A DNA stretch of 64,000 bases from Byssochlamys sp. IMV 00236. Its lineage: Eukaryota; Ascomycota; Eurotiomycetes; Eurotiales; Thermoascaceae. Of the stretch, positions 11,336-23,488 are shown in pieces. Positions within the stretch are counted from its first letter, which is position 1; each line of letters begins with the position of its first letter. Below the pieces are notes generated by a model that was given only the letters and a program-made list of their open reading frames with translations, had not been told where the DNA came from and searched no databases. A program made the translations under genes and the position numbers. The stretch spans positions 616,244 to 680,243 of the forward strand of contig MSJH02000792.1 in assembly GCA_001931875.2 (NCBI GenBank). Reading direction: 5' to 3'.

Positions 11336-13665
11336 TGTTGAGACAAAAGATCATTTTTACCGTGCAAACCTCATCCGACTATCGCTATCCGGAGTCGAGA
11401 TACGCAATTAAAATGTAGCACTACCGTCCCTATTCCATTGTTGGCAGAAATTGTCTACATGATTCGATCATCGAAAATGCGAGCGAGCGCCGTTTTGGAT
11501 CTCAAGAGGATTTGGTGAACCCGACGTAGCACGTCTATACTTATCGCCCCGCACCTTCGCGAATGTTTTGGGTTCTCAGGGCAACAAGAAGATAGCACAC
11601 AGTATCTCTTTGATGCCCACGGTCCACAACAATATCACGAAATCAATAACTAATCAGACTTATTACTTACTCCTTGCAATAAACAGGACATTCCTCAGGG
11701 TAGAGTATGACAGCGGAAAGTCCTGTCGAGAATTCCGTGGCCAGTGACATACGAGTAATCGCCGAGTGGGGGGACCAACACGATCGCGCCCCATAACGAT
11801 CTGCCGCTATTCTGCTGGCGTCACGGCCCTATTTAATTAACTGATTTCTCAAGAAGATATCCTATCTGCGCAACTCATCTACCGTGGAATCTGAGACGGT
11901 TCAATTTGTGCCCGTTTCACATACAATTACGGGTTGTTGCCAATTTCGTAGCCGGCCTAACATAGCACGATGTGAACATCTACAGTAAGTACCAGTATGG
12001 TCTGCTCTTCCGCTCATAAGCAAAGGAATTGTGCCAATCACTCTTGGTTACACCGAGCTTCCAACGCGCATAGTACGTTAGTCGATCTATCCAATAGAAG
12101 GAGAGGTCTTATATGCTTGATTTTCCTTCCCAGGACGCATGATCTTACTATAGCGAATCATTGAATATTCCCAGCAGCCATTGTAAGCATTACGCGTGTC
12201 TCTATACCGTGAACGCTTCTCGTCTAATATACCATAGTACATCGAACATTCTAGAGATTCTTTTTTTTTTGTTCTAATAAGTCTGGAGTACTAGTCACGC
12301 GCTTGAAGGCAGGAAATATCACAATTGGACCGGGTCAGTTAGTCCCTAAGAGTAGCATCAAATCTGTTCCCCACGAAGAGGGCCTTTTCCATAGTTCTAG
12401 ATCCGCTTCTTCAAAGTTAGAGCAGCGTAAAGTCCATGACCTGAGGAGGCCAATTATAATGAGAATTTACTGTAACGCCTTTCTCATACTTAATAGAAAT
12501 TTCAATGAATTTAAAGACTTTGGTGCGTGAACATATATCAATCACGCAGTCTTATTTCTGGAAGGATAACAACCCATCGAACTTCAAACATCAAATTTCA
12601 CAGATCTGGTCTAGATCATTTCTCGCACGTAAGGAACCAGGCACTTCGTAATATGGAAATGGAAGACATCTTTCCCGCATCTTATAGGAAGGCATTCCAT
12701 GGGGGTACTTTTACTTTTCGAGCAGAGAGAATTCTTGCTACTAGTGTACCTTTTGCGCGGTTTTTGCATTGCGTAGATTAATCTGCCCGCTTTTAGAGCT
12801 GATAATACACGTCGGGTCCACGGGTCTGGTAAGCTGTCTGGGGTTCAGTATTATTGACCGACTTAGTTGTCTACAATGCTCTTCATTCGTCATTCTCTAA
12901 TCCTCAAATTAGCTCACTTTATAGACTAGGAGATTGGGCCGGTCGATGAGGCTTGTCTGGTGACTCTGGCCAAAGATGGATAGATGTATGCTAGTGCTTT
13001 TTGGCTGCTCACTGGTGCGCGGCAAAACCAAGGAGAAAGTGTATCCGGCAGCCGATATCAATACGACTTTCATTCGTCGATGAACCCGTTGCGGTTTTTC
13101 TGCGACTGGTGACTTATATATTCGTTTTAGATGCAGTGAAGATATCAAAAGGAACATATTTTCAATATAATATACAGGAACCCAACAAGGCAGGGTAATC
13201 TTTCATCCGAGAGCTATCGGGAATAACTAGCTCTTGATAACGCCGTTAAAATAATGCCAGGAGAGGCTGTCATGATCAAAGACTTGGAAGAAGTTCAACA
13301 GGACGATCTTCATCCTGTTTCCCGGATTTGCCGGTGTGTATAGCCCGAAGCAAAGCCGCTCTCAAACTTTGCACTTAGGCAGTCGCATTCATTTGCAAGA
13401 ACACGTATGAAACGCTCATAACCCAATCGATAGTGTGTCAATCCTTCGCAGATATCATCCATCCATCTAGTTCTTCTGTGCCTTTTGCTCAAGTCTCGGT
13501 TCGACGAGTCCGATCTATATCGACCAGGCTTGTTAGTGAAGGATCTAGAGTGAAAGAACTTGTGTACATTGGTAAAATCAAATGAATAGGGAAAGACTAA
13601 ATGACCAGATCTTCATTTGGTCCCCGTCTTTGACCATTCAGGCTGATCGGGGTAGAAAGACATCG

Positions 13666-14079
13666 TCAACATACCATGCTCAATAACCGCCAGACAGGCT
13701 CACTAGGCTGTGCGCCAACACCGAGCCAGTACTTCGCTCTTGACCTATCGAGAGCAATTTCTTTGTACGCCTTGGCCGTTCTGGCTTCCTCGTCCGTCAA
13801 GTTGGTCGGGCGCTGAGGGATAGGGTTATAGGTTCCGATGACTTCGAGAGGCTTCGAGTCGCGAGCAGATCTGCGCCAGGGCCATGAATTAGCATCCAGG
13901 AAACGAAAAAGAATCTGTTTGATACTGGCACTTGACAACAAACGGCACAAAAGCAGCCTTGGTCACTTCTGCGCGCTGCTTTCGGGGAGGAGAAATACGT
14001 ACCGTGCCTGCGCGACCACAATGTTGTAAAAAGGCGAATGCTTGTTGCCGAAGCGGGAGAGACGAAGCTTAACCACCAT
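13666..14079 (-). CDS. mitochondrial ribosomal protein bS16m
   Basis: Exon 1 is 14079-14003; the intron is GTACGT...GCGCAG (14002-13871); exon 2 runs from 13870. The junction restores the S16 signature FYNIVVAQAR|SARDSKPLEVIGTYNP. The start is set by MVVKLRLSRFG, the family's usual first residues; an upstream in-frame TTG is not needed. Downstream the conserved DRSRAKYWLGVGAQPSEPV and WRLLSM follow. Ninety-one codons end exactly at ATG|GTATGT (13675/13674), which looks like a second donor. Without splicing the frame ends two codons later at 13666 (given here as the end). With splicing to an AG at 13529 a further 72 codons stay open to 13310, but that tail is not S16-like. The true C-terminus is unresolved. 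Role: small subunit of the mitochondrial ribosome. Confidence 0.85.
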
Positions 14080-14560
14080 CTTGATAAGCTCTAGGCAGTT
14101 CGACGGGAATACGTTGGATGATATTGATGGGCGACTCTCAAAGCACTTTTTCCCATAGCCCCGATTCAACTCCGCGGAAGCTGCAGAACTCCGGCGTCCC
14201 GGGAAATCAGTTGTTCCGACAAGACGTTGGCGCTCGGATCAGGAGAGGGGATCCGGCGGGCGGTCTGATACTCACGTAGAGTAAGCTTATGATGCAATAA
14301 ATAGGTGGGCAAGAAAGCTCTGGATCAATTGTTGTAAATTGCATGATCTGGGACTATTCTCATCTCTTCAACTGTAACTTACCAAACACAATCTATTCCC
14401 ATAAAACCTGAAAACCTAAAAAGGTCGAATTCCATCTGATTCCACGTACGGAGTACCTACTTAGTAGCGCCAACAATCGTAGCGCTACATGCTCCGTTCA
14501 ACATTCGCAGGAAGAAATCCGTTGTTCAGATTCTGTAGACAATACAGTAGAACAGCCAGA
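14080..14560. promoter_or_regulatory. bidirectional promoter bS16m / NAD(P)HX epimerase
   Basis: 481 bp between two divergent ATGs, so both promoters must lie here. It contains a TACGGAGTA motif at 14447-14455, flanked as gTACGGAGTAcc. No clear TATA box is visible. Which bases serve which gene cannot be told from sequence. Confidence 0.6.
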
Positions 14561-15559
14561 ATGTCGCTCAAGGTATGGGATTGATACCGTTAGATCTCGA
14601 GACATCAAACTAAACCTTTGAGCAGGCCATCTCTGCGCAGGATGCTGCATCCTTGGATAAGGACCTCATGGAAATCGGAGGTTGGTCGCTTGACCAACTA
14701 ATGGAACTTGCAGGACTTTCTGTCTCACAAGCCGGTAAGCTCTATAGCCCTATATAATAGCATCTATTCTTCGATGTGTGAAAGAGGACTTCCGAGAAGC
14801 TGACCTGGTCAATTTCACAATTAGTCTATCGCATGCACCCACCGAGCTCTGGGAAGAATATCCTTGTTGTTTGCGGTCCTGGCAACAATGGTAATGATAT
14901 AGAAATCCATAAACTGAAGTCTTGTGAGATGAGCAGAAAGCTGACATGTGTTTCATCCTGATAGGAGGTGATGGCTTAGTTGCAGCTCGCCATCTTTCCC
15001 AGTATGGATACAACCCATCCGTCTACTACCCCAAGCAAGGAAAGAATGAGCTCTACGAGGTTAGTTATTTATATGACTATAGCATATGGGAGCAGCCATA
15101 GCAATCATGATCTGACCTTTATTGCAGCGCCTCAAAATTCAACTTAAGAACCTCGACGTTCCCTTTGTGCCTGACTTCACCGACGCTCTGAAGTCCACCC
15201 ACTTCATCGTGGACGCCATATTCGGCTTTTCATTCGGTGGTCCTCTGCGTGATCCATTCCCCTCTATCATCTCACAGATGGAATCTGCGTCCGTGCCAAT
15301 TCTCAGTGTTGACGCTCCCAGCTCCTGGGATATCTCCGGCGGTCCACCCAAGGAAGGCCCAGGATCGAAGTTTATGCCGCAGGCGCTGATCAGCCTGACA
15401 GCTCCTAAGCCCTGCGTCAAATACTACAAAGGCAGACACTTTGTTGGTGGAAGGTTCTTGACCAAGTCAATCGTCGAGAAGTATAAACTCGACTTCCCGG
15501 ACTATCAGGGAATCGACCAGATCGTGGAAGTCGGCGTTGATGCAGAAGGCCGGCTTTAA
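14561..15559 (+). CDS. NAD(P)H-hydrate epimerase (YjeF_N family)
   Basis: Five exons: 14561-14572, 14626-14734, 14825-14890, 14965-15059 and 15128-15559; lengths sum to 238 codons (237 aa). The protein starts [19 protein letters not shown] and keeps the family blocks [10 protein letters not shown], the [20 protein letters not shown] loop (exons 3-4), [11 protein letters not shown] and the metal/substrate segment [16 protein letters not shown], then [20 protein letters not shown]. It epimerises the R form of hydrated NADH/NADPH so that the S-specific dehydratase can repair it. Length matches stand-alone eukaryotic epimerases. The first exon has only 12 nt; the intron phases (0, 1, 1, 0) all restore conserved residues. 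No obvious targeting presequence in this isoform. It converges on the Doa1/PLAA gene with 187 bp between stop codons. Confidence 0.93.
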
Positions 15560-15746
15560 TATAATACGAAAGACTTATATCCTGTGTATATTAATACATG
15601 AAATGGCAACGAAATTCTGCTCAACTACGAGCATTTATGTCCACTCCAGTGGTTCTTTTCTTTTCATTTGCTTGGCGTAAGACTCATCATTTGTTCAAGA
15701 ACAGGATGTGAGGAAAGCATGTCTATGATAGCTACATTGCCTTCCT

Positions 15747-18245
15747 CTATTGCAAGAGACCCTTGATCTCGCCCACAATACTCTTAATTCTGGGTTCCTT
15801 CCCAAGGCCTGCCGCAAGCACCTTATTTAGCAACCCCTGAATATCATAAATTTCCCTAGCCGCAGTCTTAATCTCCTCGCCAAGAGAATTGACCAGGGTT
15901 CCTGCAGCAACGAGGCCACGGTAGACGGCTTCAGAGTCCTTCTCGTTCGACAGGAGCTTGGTGAGCTCGTCGAGCAACACGAGCGCCCGTTCTGAGGATT
16001 CGGGTGAAGTTTGACGTCCACCAGTGGTTAGGTAAACCGAGTAGTTAATGTAGAGAGTCGTGGCGGCAATGGTTAGGTTGCGATTTGATGTGTTTCCAGG
16101 AGCGGTCGTGACAGACTGCACGATAGAAGTAATTTGATCGAACTTGCCTGCTGTCAAGCTGCGACCCTCTTCCGTCTCAAAGAGATTGGCGAACATTCGA
16201 ACAGCGAGCATAACATTATTCACGTTGAATGGAGGTTCGAAAATACCGCTCGATTGTATAGCCGATATGAGGTCTTGGCCGTTATAGTCGAGCTTTGCTG
16301 TAAGCGGCGTTGCAGCAGCGAGCAACCTGAGAAGATCAAGTCCAGGAAGTCGATTGGCAGCTGGCCAAGCTGTGGCGACCTTGAACACCAAGCCGACTCC
16401 AGTCTCCACGGTAGCCGACTCTTTTAGTCTCTCAGAAGACTCCATTTGTGCACATAATGCCTGAACTGTCTCAACTTCGGAAGGACTCAGGGAGACCTCT
16501 TTCGAGCCAGAAGATACTAGCTGCTGGTTGACCTCTGCAAGCTTTTTTGAAATCACTTTGAGGTTAGCGGATCTAATGGAGAGGTATGATGTCTGAGGTA
16601 GCACTTTTGGCCGCTGCGCTGGTACGGAGGTTGCTTGGCTAGCAGCGGTAGCGTCTCCTGGACGATAACGGTGTTCTTGGCCCCATGGATCGGCCGCTGG
16701 TGGTTGCTGTTCTGTTGTTTCACCGATGGTAGTTCCTTGAGTGTTTTCCGTGATAAATCTTGCGACTTGGTCCAGATATCCGATAGGAAGTTCGTTGTCT
16801 TGGATAAACTTGGTAGCTGCTTCATAAGGATTCTGGGATACATTATATGGCAGCTTCAGCGGAGGTTTGCCGTCCTCGATATCCACATCGAAGACATAGT
16901 CGTACTCTTGACCAAGATATTCAATTTTCCTTCCACCGCTACCGGCGGCATCCACAACAGTTCCTACAGCGATCCACTCTTGTGTAGCTGATGACCACGT
17001 GTGAGCGGTGATGCTACCATTTTCCTCTCGAATCATCTGCACCTGCCCTTCCTTTGTGCCAGACTTCTGTTTGAGGAACTCAGGACCAGGGAGCTTTTCC
17101 TTGTTGATGTTTCCGACTTGCTGTTGAGGAATCGCAGACTCCTTGACGGCGTTGTCGAACTGCTGTATGAGGCTCTCGTCTCCTTGGCGCTCCTTTTCTC
17201 GACTGAATACTCTCGTGACCCGATCACTAGCACCTGTGACGATGTCGCCAGTCTCCTGACAAACAGCCACACTCCATACTGAAATGGCAGGGTGTGTGAT
17301 CGTCTGGACACATTGTGTGCCGTTCCAGATTCTGACAGTTCGATCCTCGCCTGAGCTGACCAGTTCACCGGTAGGCAGCGATGCCAAACAGTATATGAAA
17401 CTTTCGTGTCCATGCAATTCACCTACTATCTGACCTTGTAAGGTGAACAATCGGATTATGCCATCGTTGCTAGCGGACGCAAATTGGGCGCCCGTGGGGT
17501 TGGCCGAAGGAACCTTGCAGAGAGCTCTTATGACCTCGGGCGAGTCCTTGATGCTCCGTAGAAGCTTTCCAGATGTATTAAATACACGAATTATCTTGTC
17601 CGCGCATCCTAAATAGATGTAAGTAAATTAAGCAGGGCGTAGACTGCTTCGCCGCCACGTACCGGTGATAACGGTGTCCTTATCGTAAGCTAGGACAGCC
17701 CAGACACTGCCCTGATGTCCCTCAAATACCACTTCAGCTTCCCAGTTACCAAGCCTCCATAGTCTTGCTGAAGTATCCCAGCTTCCGCTCACAATCCAAC
17801 CGCCCTCTGGGCAGACATCCAAGGCACAGACATTGTGAGCATGACCAAGTAGCATAGCATCCGCATTGTCTCCAACGGCCTTTCCAGGTTGTTTGGCTTC
17901 TATTATAGTATCTTGTCCACCAGAGAAGATAAGTCCTTCCGGGAACTCGGGGGTGGGTGGATAGTATGCCAGAGAGTTTCTAAAAGCCGATCCAGAAGAG
18001 GAGATGGTATAGTCATAGGCGGGGGGCGGGGTAGACACAAGCTTCCAGATACGGACTGTTGTATCGCGGGAGGCAGACAAAACGACATTGGGGTTTGGAA
18101 ATGCCACCGCGCGAACCTATATGGACAGTAATCGATCAGCATCCAACAGCCCTCAATCCCATCGCGAATAGTGTTATCGAGCAGGAGGGGCCCTTACATC
18201 ATCGCTGTGGCCCTCTAGGGCCGCGGAGATCTTGAAGTCAGGCAT
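15747..18245 (-). CDS. Doa1/Ufd3/PLAA ubiquitin-binding WD40 protein
   Basis: Three exons: 18245-18198, 18116-17663 and 17608-15747; 788 codons including stop (787 aa), the length expected of PLAA/Doa1. Residues 1 to about 300 form a WD40 propeller (starting MPDFKISAALEGHSDDVRAV; repeats such as SASRDTTVRIWKL and SGEDRTVRIWNG). Residues about 345-460 are a PFU domain (EYDYVFDVDIEDGKPPLKLP and NPYEAATKFI), which binds ubiquitin. From about 511 to the end is the armadillo-like PUL domain, which binds Cdc48/p97. Role: Cdc48 cofactor in ubiquitin homeostasis, ribophagy, mitochondrial degradation and endosomal sorting; cytosolic and nuclear. Splice phases 0 and 1 both restore WD40 sequence (SDD|VRAVAFP; VITG|CADKIIRVF). 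Confidence 0.93.
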
Positions 18246-19543
18246 GCATAAAACGCTGCTCCAGCTTCTTGTATGACGAGGTATATGGGCCTGTAGGATA
18301 GACCCGGAGAAACAATAGCTAATGTAAGCTCGAAATCAGAAGAGAGCTTTGTCACCAAGTGATAACGCTTGCTGTCAACATGGACTGTACAGTAATCGGC
18401 CACTAAACGGACACCGCCTTAATGATCTAATCAATCACGTGGGCGGTGAGCTCTTCTAATCGCGTCTTTTAGAATCCATGAAGACATTCCATGATACTAA
18501 TAATAATAATGCTAGCAAGATTTTGTTAACTTAAGCTCCAAGTAGTGTAGTCGCATAAGTCATGCATCCTAGATCATCAAATTTGACTTCAATATAACTA
18601 TATACTCCCCGGGTATGAAACGACATTACGTTCCATGTTTCAAGGCCACTGAAACAGACCCATTCCACCCATGGTGTATTTTCGAATCTCGATTCTACAC
18701 CGTCGTTTGGCGTATTCTCCCAGCGTTTTGCGAAAATCAGGACTGGAGCAAATTCGATATAGTTCATTATTACTCCGTACTCTAGCGCTCTTCACTGAAT
18801 GTGGATCTCCATTGTGTGGAACGCCTGACCGCTGGAAATGGGCGGTGAGACAGTTTCGATGCGACGCGTTTCACGATGCTCGAGATGCTGTATGGAATCG
18901 CGTAACATGCAAGTTTGAGTCGACAATTGCGGAGACATTCAAGGACAGAAATATAAGAGATTAGGAGGAGCAAGCCAAGTTGAGGTCGGCAAGCGCCTCA
19001 GCAAACCAGGATAATATGGTAATTATTGACGGGCGGACGACCAACTACAGAGCTCACGTGCAGTCGCACGGTTCCCCACACCGGCTAGTGTCAGGGATCG
19101 GACATTTTCTCCAACTCAAGCCACTTCGGGCTATCGAGTGCTGGCGATACTTCACTTCATCTTTCCTTGGACGTGCCCTGGACTTCTTCCGGGATTCGCA
19201 GGGCCGTTGAAAATACCTTTGATACTGTTGAACTCCCCATTCCATCCATCAAGCTCCTCGTCCTCTCTCCACGACTTTCTCTTGAACGAATTGACACCTC
19301 TCCAACCCCGCTTACCTGTTATGATTTGATGAACCTGACGAATTTCCCTGTATTCTAAACATACATCAAAGACATCAAAAGTCTTGCGGCGTCAAAGGCT
19401 CCTTTTTTATCTAACGGAGGTCCCTTCTACGCTTATTTGTTGGGTGACTGATTGTTTGTTCCAATTTCGAAATCATTAGCCGAGCGTTGCGGTCAGGGTC
19501 CATCAGCTTCGTGTTTCAGTGGATTTATCTCTAGTGGATCAAA
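18246..19543. other. intergenic between divergent PLAA and STRAP genes
   Basis: 1.3 kb; promoters of both flanking genes must lie here. A TACTCCGTA motif is at 18771-18779 and an imperfect taataataat tract near 18498-18510. Short open frames (for example 18671-18964, plus) show no recognisable protein. Confidence 0.5.
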
Positions 19544-20925
19544 ATGGCTTCAGGTAAGTATAGATGTAGATAAAGCTTTTCATTTTTTGACCCATTGGTT
19601 CTTCCTCATTTGTCGCCAGACATGTCTTGCCAGGCATTTATCCGGAATTGACCCTTTCTTGAAACTAAGACTCTTACAGACATCCCTAAGGTTGTTCCTT
19701 TGACTTGTCATGGACACTCGCGGCCCGTGCCTCATATTAGCTTTTCCTCTATAGTGGAAGATGACCAGTACTACCTTATTTCCGCATGCAAAGGTAAAAA
19801 TTGGCCTTCCATATATCTCTATTCGGAGGCAAGAAATAACTGATGTCACCAATAGACAACAATCCTATGCTCCGGGATGGCATAACTGGAGACTGGTATT
19901 TTCAAGTTATTCGTATCTAATACAACGTGTAATGCTTACCTATTTCTTAGGATTGGCACTTTCATGGGTCACAAGGGTGCTGTATGGCAGGCCCGCCTAT
20001 CAGCAGATGCTACTATTGCAGCCACTGCCGCAGCTGACTTTTCAGCGTATGTTCCCTCCTGTCTGCTCTGGAGACAGATCCTCAGCTAACTTGCTTGAAT
20101 AGCAAGGTGTGGGACACCCACACAGGTGAATGTCTGCATACACTGCAACACTCGCACATCGTCCGCGCAGTGGCCTTCCCCATTCAACTGAACCCGCAGG
20201 TCGTTGCCACTGGTGGTGCAGAGAAGAAGCTTCGTATTTTCGACCTAACAAGGAGCGAAACTAGCAACGCTTCATCTCCCACATCCCCTAATGTCAATGG
20301 AGCGGGATCTGGCTCGACAAGCTATGAGATTGGCTCAGGTGTCCACGCAGGCACGATCAAATCTATTGTCTGGAACCAGGATTACAACATCCTAACGACC
20401 GCTGCTGAGGACCGAAAGATCAGATGGTGGGATCTTCGTTCACGGCATCCAGTCGTCGAGTACGCCGTTGAGGGTACAATTGGCACCTGCGAGCTCAACA
20501 GCCTAGCAACTTCGCCCAATGACCCAGGAATCCTGAGCGTCGCCGCAGGAAAGAGTGTCTACTTCTTCGACGGCGCCAACCCAGGCCGTCTGCTCAAGAA
20601 GGTCGACTTCAAATACGAAGTGGCCAGTGTCGCTGTAAACAACGAGACTGGTCGATTCGTGACCGGTGCCGGCGATGACACCTGGGCGCGTGTGTACGAT
20701 CTTCACACTGACGAGGAACTTGGTATGAATAAACTGCCCACATATAATCCATCTTCATGTCGAAATACGAGACTAACACAGAATACAGAGGTCCAAAAGG
20801 GTCACCACGGCCCCATCTGGTCCATCAGTTACTCCCCAGACGGCAAGCTCTACGGAACCGGAAGCGAAGACGGAACCATCAAGCTATGGAAAGCCTGCAG
20901 AGAACCCTACGGATTATGGCGATAG
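19544..20925 (+). CDS. STRAP/UNRIP-like WD40 protein
   Basis: Six exons: 19544-19553, 19680-19793, 19856-19895, 19951-20046, 20103-20722 and 20789-20925; 339 codons including stop (338 aa). All junctions restore a seven-bladed propeller: [113 protein letters not shown] and [10 protein letters not shown]. It is close to animal STRAP, a component of the SMN complex that also binds TGF-beta receptors. In fungi the likely role is as a scaffold in RNP assembly or translation; that is inference. A Ser/Asn-rich insert (about [18 protein letters not shown]) lies in one blade loop. The first coding exon has only 10 nt. The stop codon TAG overlaps the start of a (GA)n tract. Confidence 0.92.
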
Positions 20926-20946
20926 AGAGAGAGAGAGAGAGAGAGA
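20924..20946. repeat. (AG)n microsatellite at STRAP stop codon
   Basis: About 11 AG units beginning within the TAG stop codon of the STRAP gene and continuing into its 3' UTR. Confidence 0.9.
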
Positions 20947-21046
20947 ATCATCATCTCCGATTCCCATAGGGAATCCCCCCCCCACCCAAAAAAACATTTT
21001 TTTTTTCCTTACCCGACCTCATCACCATTTCGGTAGCATTGTACGG

Positions 21047-21085
<39 letters not shown>

Positions 21086-21842
21086 ACCCTCTCTCCTTTT
21101 CCTGTCTACAATTATATGCCTTCCTTTCTTCAAAATATCCTCGCTTCATTTTTTTTTTCCGGGTCTAGTTTATTATTTTCTTTTTCTTTTTCTCGCTTTT
21201 CATATTATATCCCATTGCTTGCAAGTAATTAATTAATATGGATTGTTGAAATGGGACTAGGGGAAATGCACATGCATAAACTATTGTATTTTTTCTTATT
21301 CTTTATTATTATTATTATCATTTCCCTTCTTCTTTATTATTAGTTAGAATAGCTCGTTGAGCCAATTATCTACACCACTTCGCTGATAGATTATTCGAAA
21401 AGTTCTTGTCTCTCCGATTTCCATATTTGTCTATAGTTATTCTATGTTGTAGGATTACGTGAGTATATGATTGGAAAAGGTGTAGAGCAGAATTATATTT
21501 CTCGCATTCTCTATCGGTCATAGTAAAGTACAGTTAAATAACCCCAGTCGACTGGAACAAATAGATGGACACAACATTCTAGTGATAATAAATCGCAGCA
21601 TCAAAAGAGGAGAGGGGTTTGCTATTTGCCCGGTGGGATGTCGCAAGCAACCATTCTGGAACATAGTTCCAGCTACTGGTGATAATGACAATAAAGAGAG
21701 AAGCCTGTCCGTTTATATGGGGAAATGAAAATCAAGAAAAGAGTATTCTTCCATTTTATCATACTCTTCCGCAGAGCCAACTCAGAAATTGCCAGGAGCC
21801 CTGAGTAGAAATATAACGACAAGAGTCCCATCATGCACCCGT
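20926..21842. other. intergenic between convergent STRAP and Yra1 genes
   Basis: 0.9 kb holding the 3' UTRs of two convergent genes. It contains several simple tracts: runs of C, A and T near 20978-21006, an (AC)n microsatellite, and T-rich stretches near 21150-21190 and 21292-21340. TACGGAGTA at 21042-21050 abuts the (AC)n tract. Confidence 0.5.
21050..21083. repeat. (AC)n microsatellite
   Basis: About 17 uninterrupted AC units on the plus strand, starting at the last base of a TACGGAGTA motif. Confidence 0.92.
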
Positions 21843-23488
21843 TCACTCGATCATGTCAATATCGTCATCACCAGCAGCGGCCGTAGAAGCAGGCGCGACT
21901 TGAGGCGCCTCGTCAGGAACAGTCTCTTTGTCGGCCGTTCCGGCTCCCGCATTGGCAGTTCCCCAGTAGTCGTCCATTTCCTGGTCAAGCTCCTCCTGAG
22001 TCTTGCGCGGCCGCGCGTTAGTGGTCCGACGGTTCGAGCTGTTGTTCCTTTCGTCCCGCCTCTGGCCTGGTCGTCGTCCGCTGCCGTTCCTACGCTCCGG
22101 GGAACGTTGACCGGGGACGTACCGGTCGATGTGGTCAGGGGGAGGCTTGGAGACATCACTACGTCGAACCCTTCCACCACCGCCACCACGGCGACGGCGA
22201 CGAGATCCACCATCGGCACCCTCGCTTTCGGGACTCAGGCTGCGGTCGTCTCTGTCTCTGGGCCGTTCCACACGGTCGAACAGACTTCCCTTCGGTCTCT
22301 CGACATTGTCAAAAGGATTGCGTCTGCTTCCTCCAGCAGGTAGCAGAGTTAGCCGGATAGGCTGGCCCTTCGCGTTTGCGCCGTCGAACTCCCGAATCGC
22401 AGTCCTAGCATCACTGAGACGGTTGTAGGTGACAAAGGCGACGCCTTCCGAGCGACCGGCGCGGTCGTATCTAAGAGAGAGATCGGACACTGGTCCTATG
22501 CGCGTAAACAGGTCCTATTTGGAGAAATTCCGTTGTCAGGACACTTTCCATCTCGCATGACATGATTCCACTCACCTCCAGGTCCTCTTCTGTCAGATCG
22601 TAATGAAGGTTCTCGACGCGAATCTTAGCACCTGTAGGGGCACTGCACTAGCTTAGTACGGCTGTAAGGACCAATATCCGATCAGGATAAGTTGAACATA
22701 CTGGTCAGGTTCGGGGGAGTAGCGATCACCACGACGGGGTCGAGGTCCGCGGGCCGGACGAGCTGATAACAACAAAACGACTGGTAAGAAAGGCGTGACG
22801 TCTGGCAGGTCAATCAATCAATCGAAAAACGCACTGTCTCTGTCATCTTCAAACTTGTCGTGGACCCAATCACTGCGCCAATATCACTCCATCAGCGAAA
22901 CCGAACCCCCAAACCCGCACTCCTGTATCTTTAAGACACCACTTACCGATCCAAATCAACACGCTCTTCTCTATAGGACTGTTGCGATTCCAAGAACAGG
23001 ACAAGGTCAGCTGAGGGTCAATCTAGGTATTTTCAATGGCAACGAGTTCCATCTTGGTCTTTTCTTTTAAATTCTTGCGGAAAAGGGAACATCGTCGGCG
23101 GTAGTCTGCCTCTGGAAGTCTCGACTACGCAACCAGCGGACGCTCTGCTTTTTGGAAATGGGCGACATTATGACGCGATAAGAGGAAGAGGAGGGCGGAC
23201 CTAAGAAAAACAAATACCGGAATAAGCAATGTCCACAGTGCCAGCGCTCAGCAAAGGGGCTGGAAGGGTACCTTTTTCACGCCGTCGCGAGGATGATTAT
23301 TGCCGCGACGTCCACGGCCACGACCACCGCGATTTTGTCTCTGCTACATCACCATCCCATCAGTATACACATGAATAGAAACCATAAACCACCTCCGACC
23401 ACTTCAACAGTGGACAATGGAGGCGCGGAAATCAGCAAGGTGGCCTTACAGGGCGTTCCGCAATGATCTCATCTAGACTGCGGTCCAT
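21843..23488 (-). CDS. Yra1/ALYREF-type mRNA export adaptor
   Basis: Seven exons: 23488-23450, 23343-23272, 22978-22947, 22872-22835, 22762-22702, 22642-22576 and 22514-21843; 327 codons including stop (326 aa). The N-terminus MDRSLDEIIAERP is the UAP56/Sub2-binding motif of the family. An Arg/Gly-rich stretch and SYREERVDLD/DWVHDKFEDDRD follow, then one RRM at about residues 83-165 (KIRVENLHYDLTEEDLEDLF; EGVAFVTYNRLSDARTAI), an Arg/Gly/Ser tail, and the C-terminal adaptor motif RKTQEELDQEMDDYWG. Role: couples transcription and splicing to mRNA export as part of TREX in the nucleus. The second intron (23271-22979, 293 nt) is four to five times longer than the others. In budding yeast the YRA1 intron mediates autoregulation; whether this one does is a hypothesis. 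Confidence 0.92.

Larger units (their letters stand above)
8601..13309. other. gene-poor tract, 4.7 kb
   Basis: No multi-exon gene could be assembled. Open frames are short and mostly lack ATG starts or conserved-looking content. A few ATG-initiated frames (9248-9481 and 11123-11335, both minus) read like protein and may be relics. Short microsatellite (ct)n at 10758-10774 and a T run near 12258-12269. A TACTCCGTA motif lies at 9964-9972. Confidence 0.5.

Noticed and set aside
21789..22343. 184-codon plus-strand frame
   Set aside because: Antisense to the Arg/Gly-rich last exon of the Yra1/ALYREF gene; low complexity keeps the frame open.
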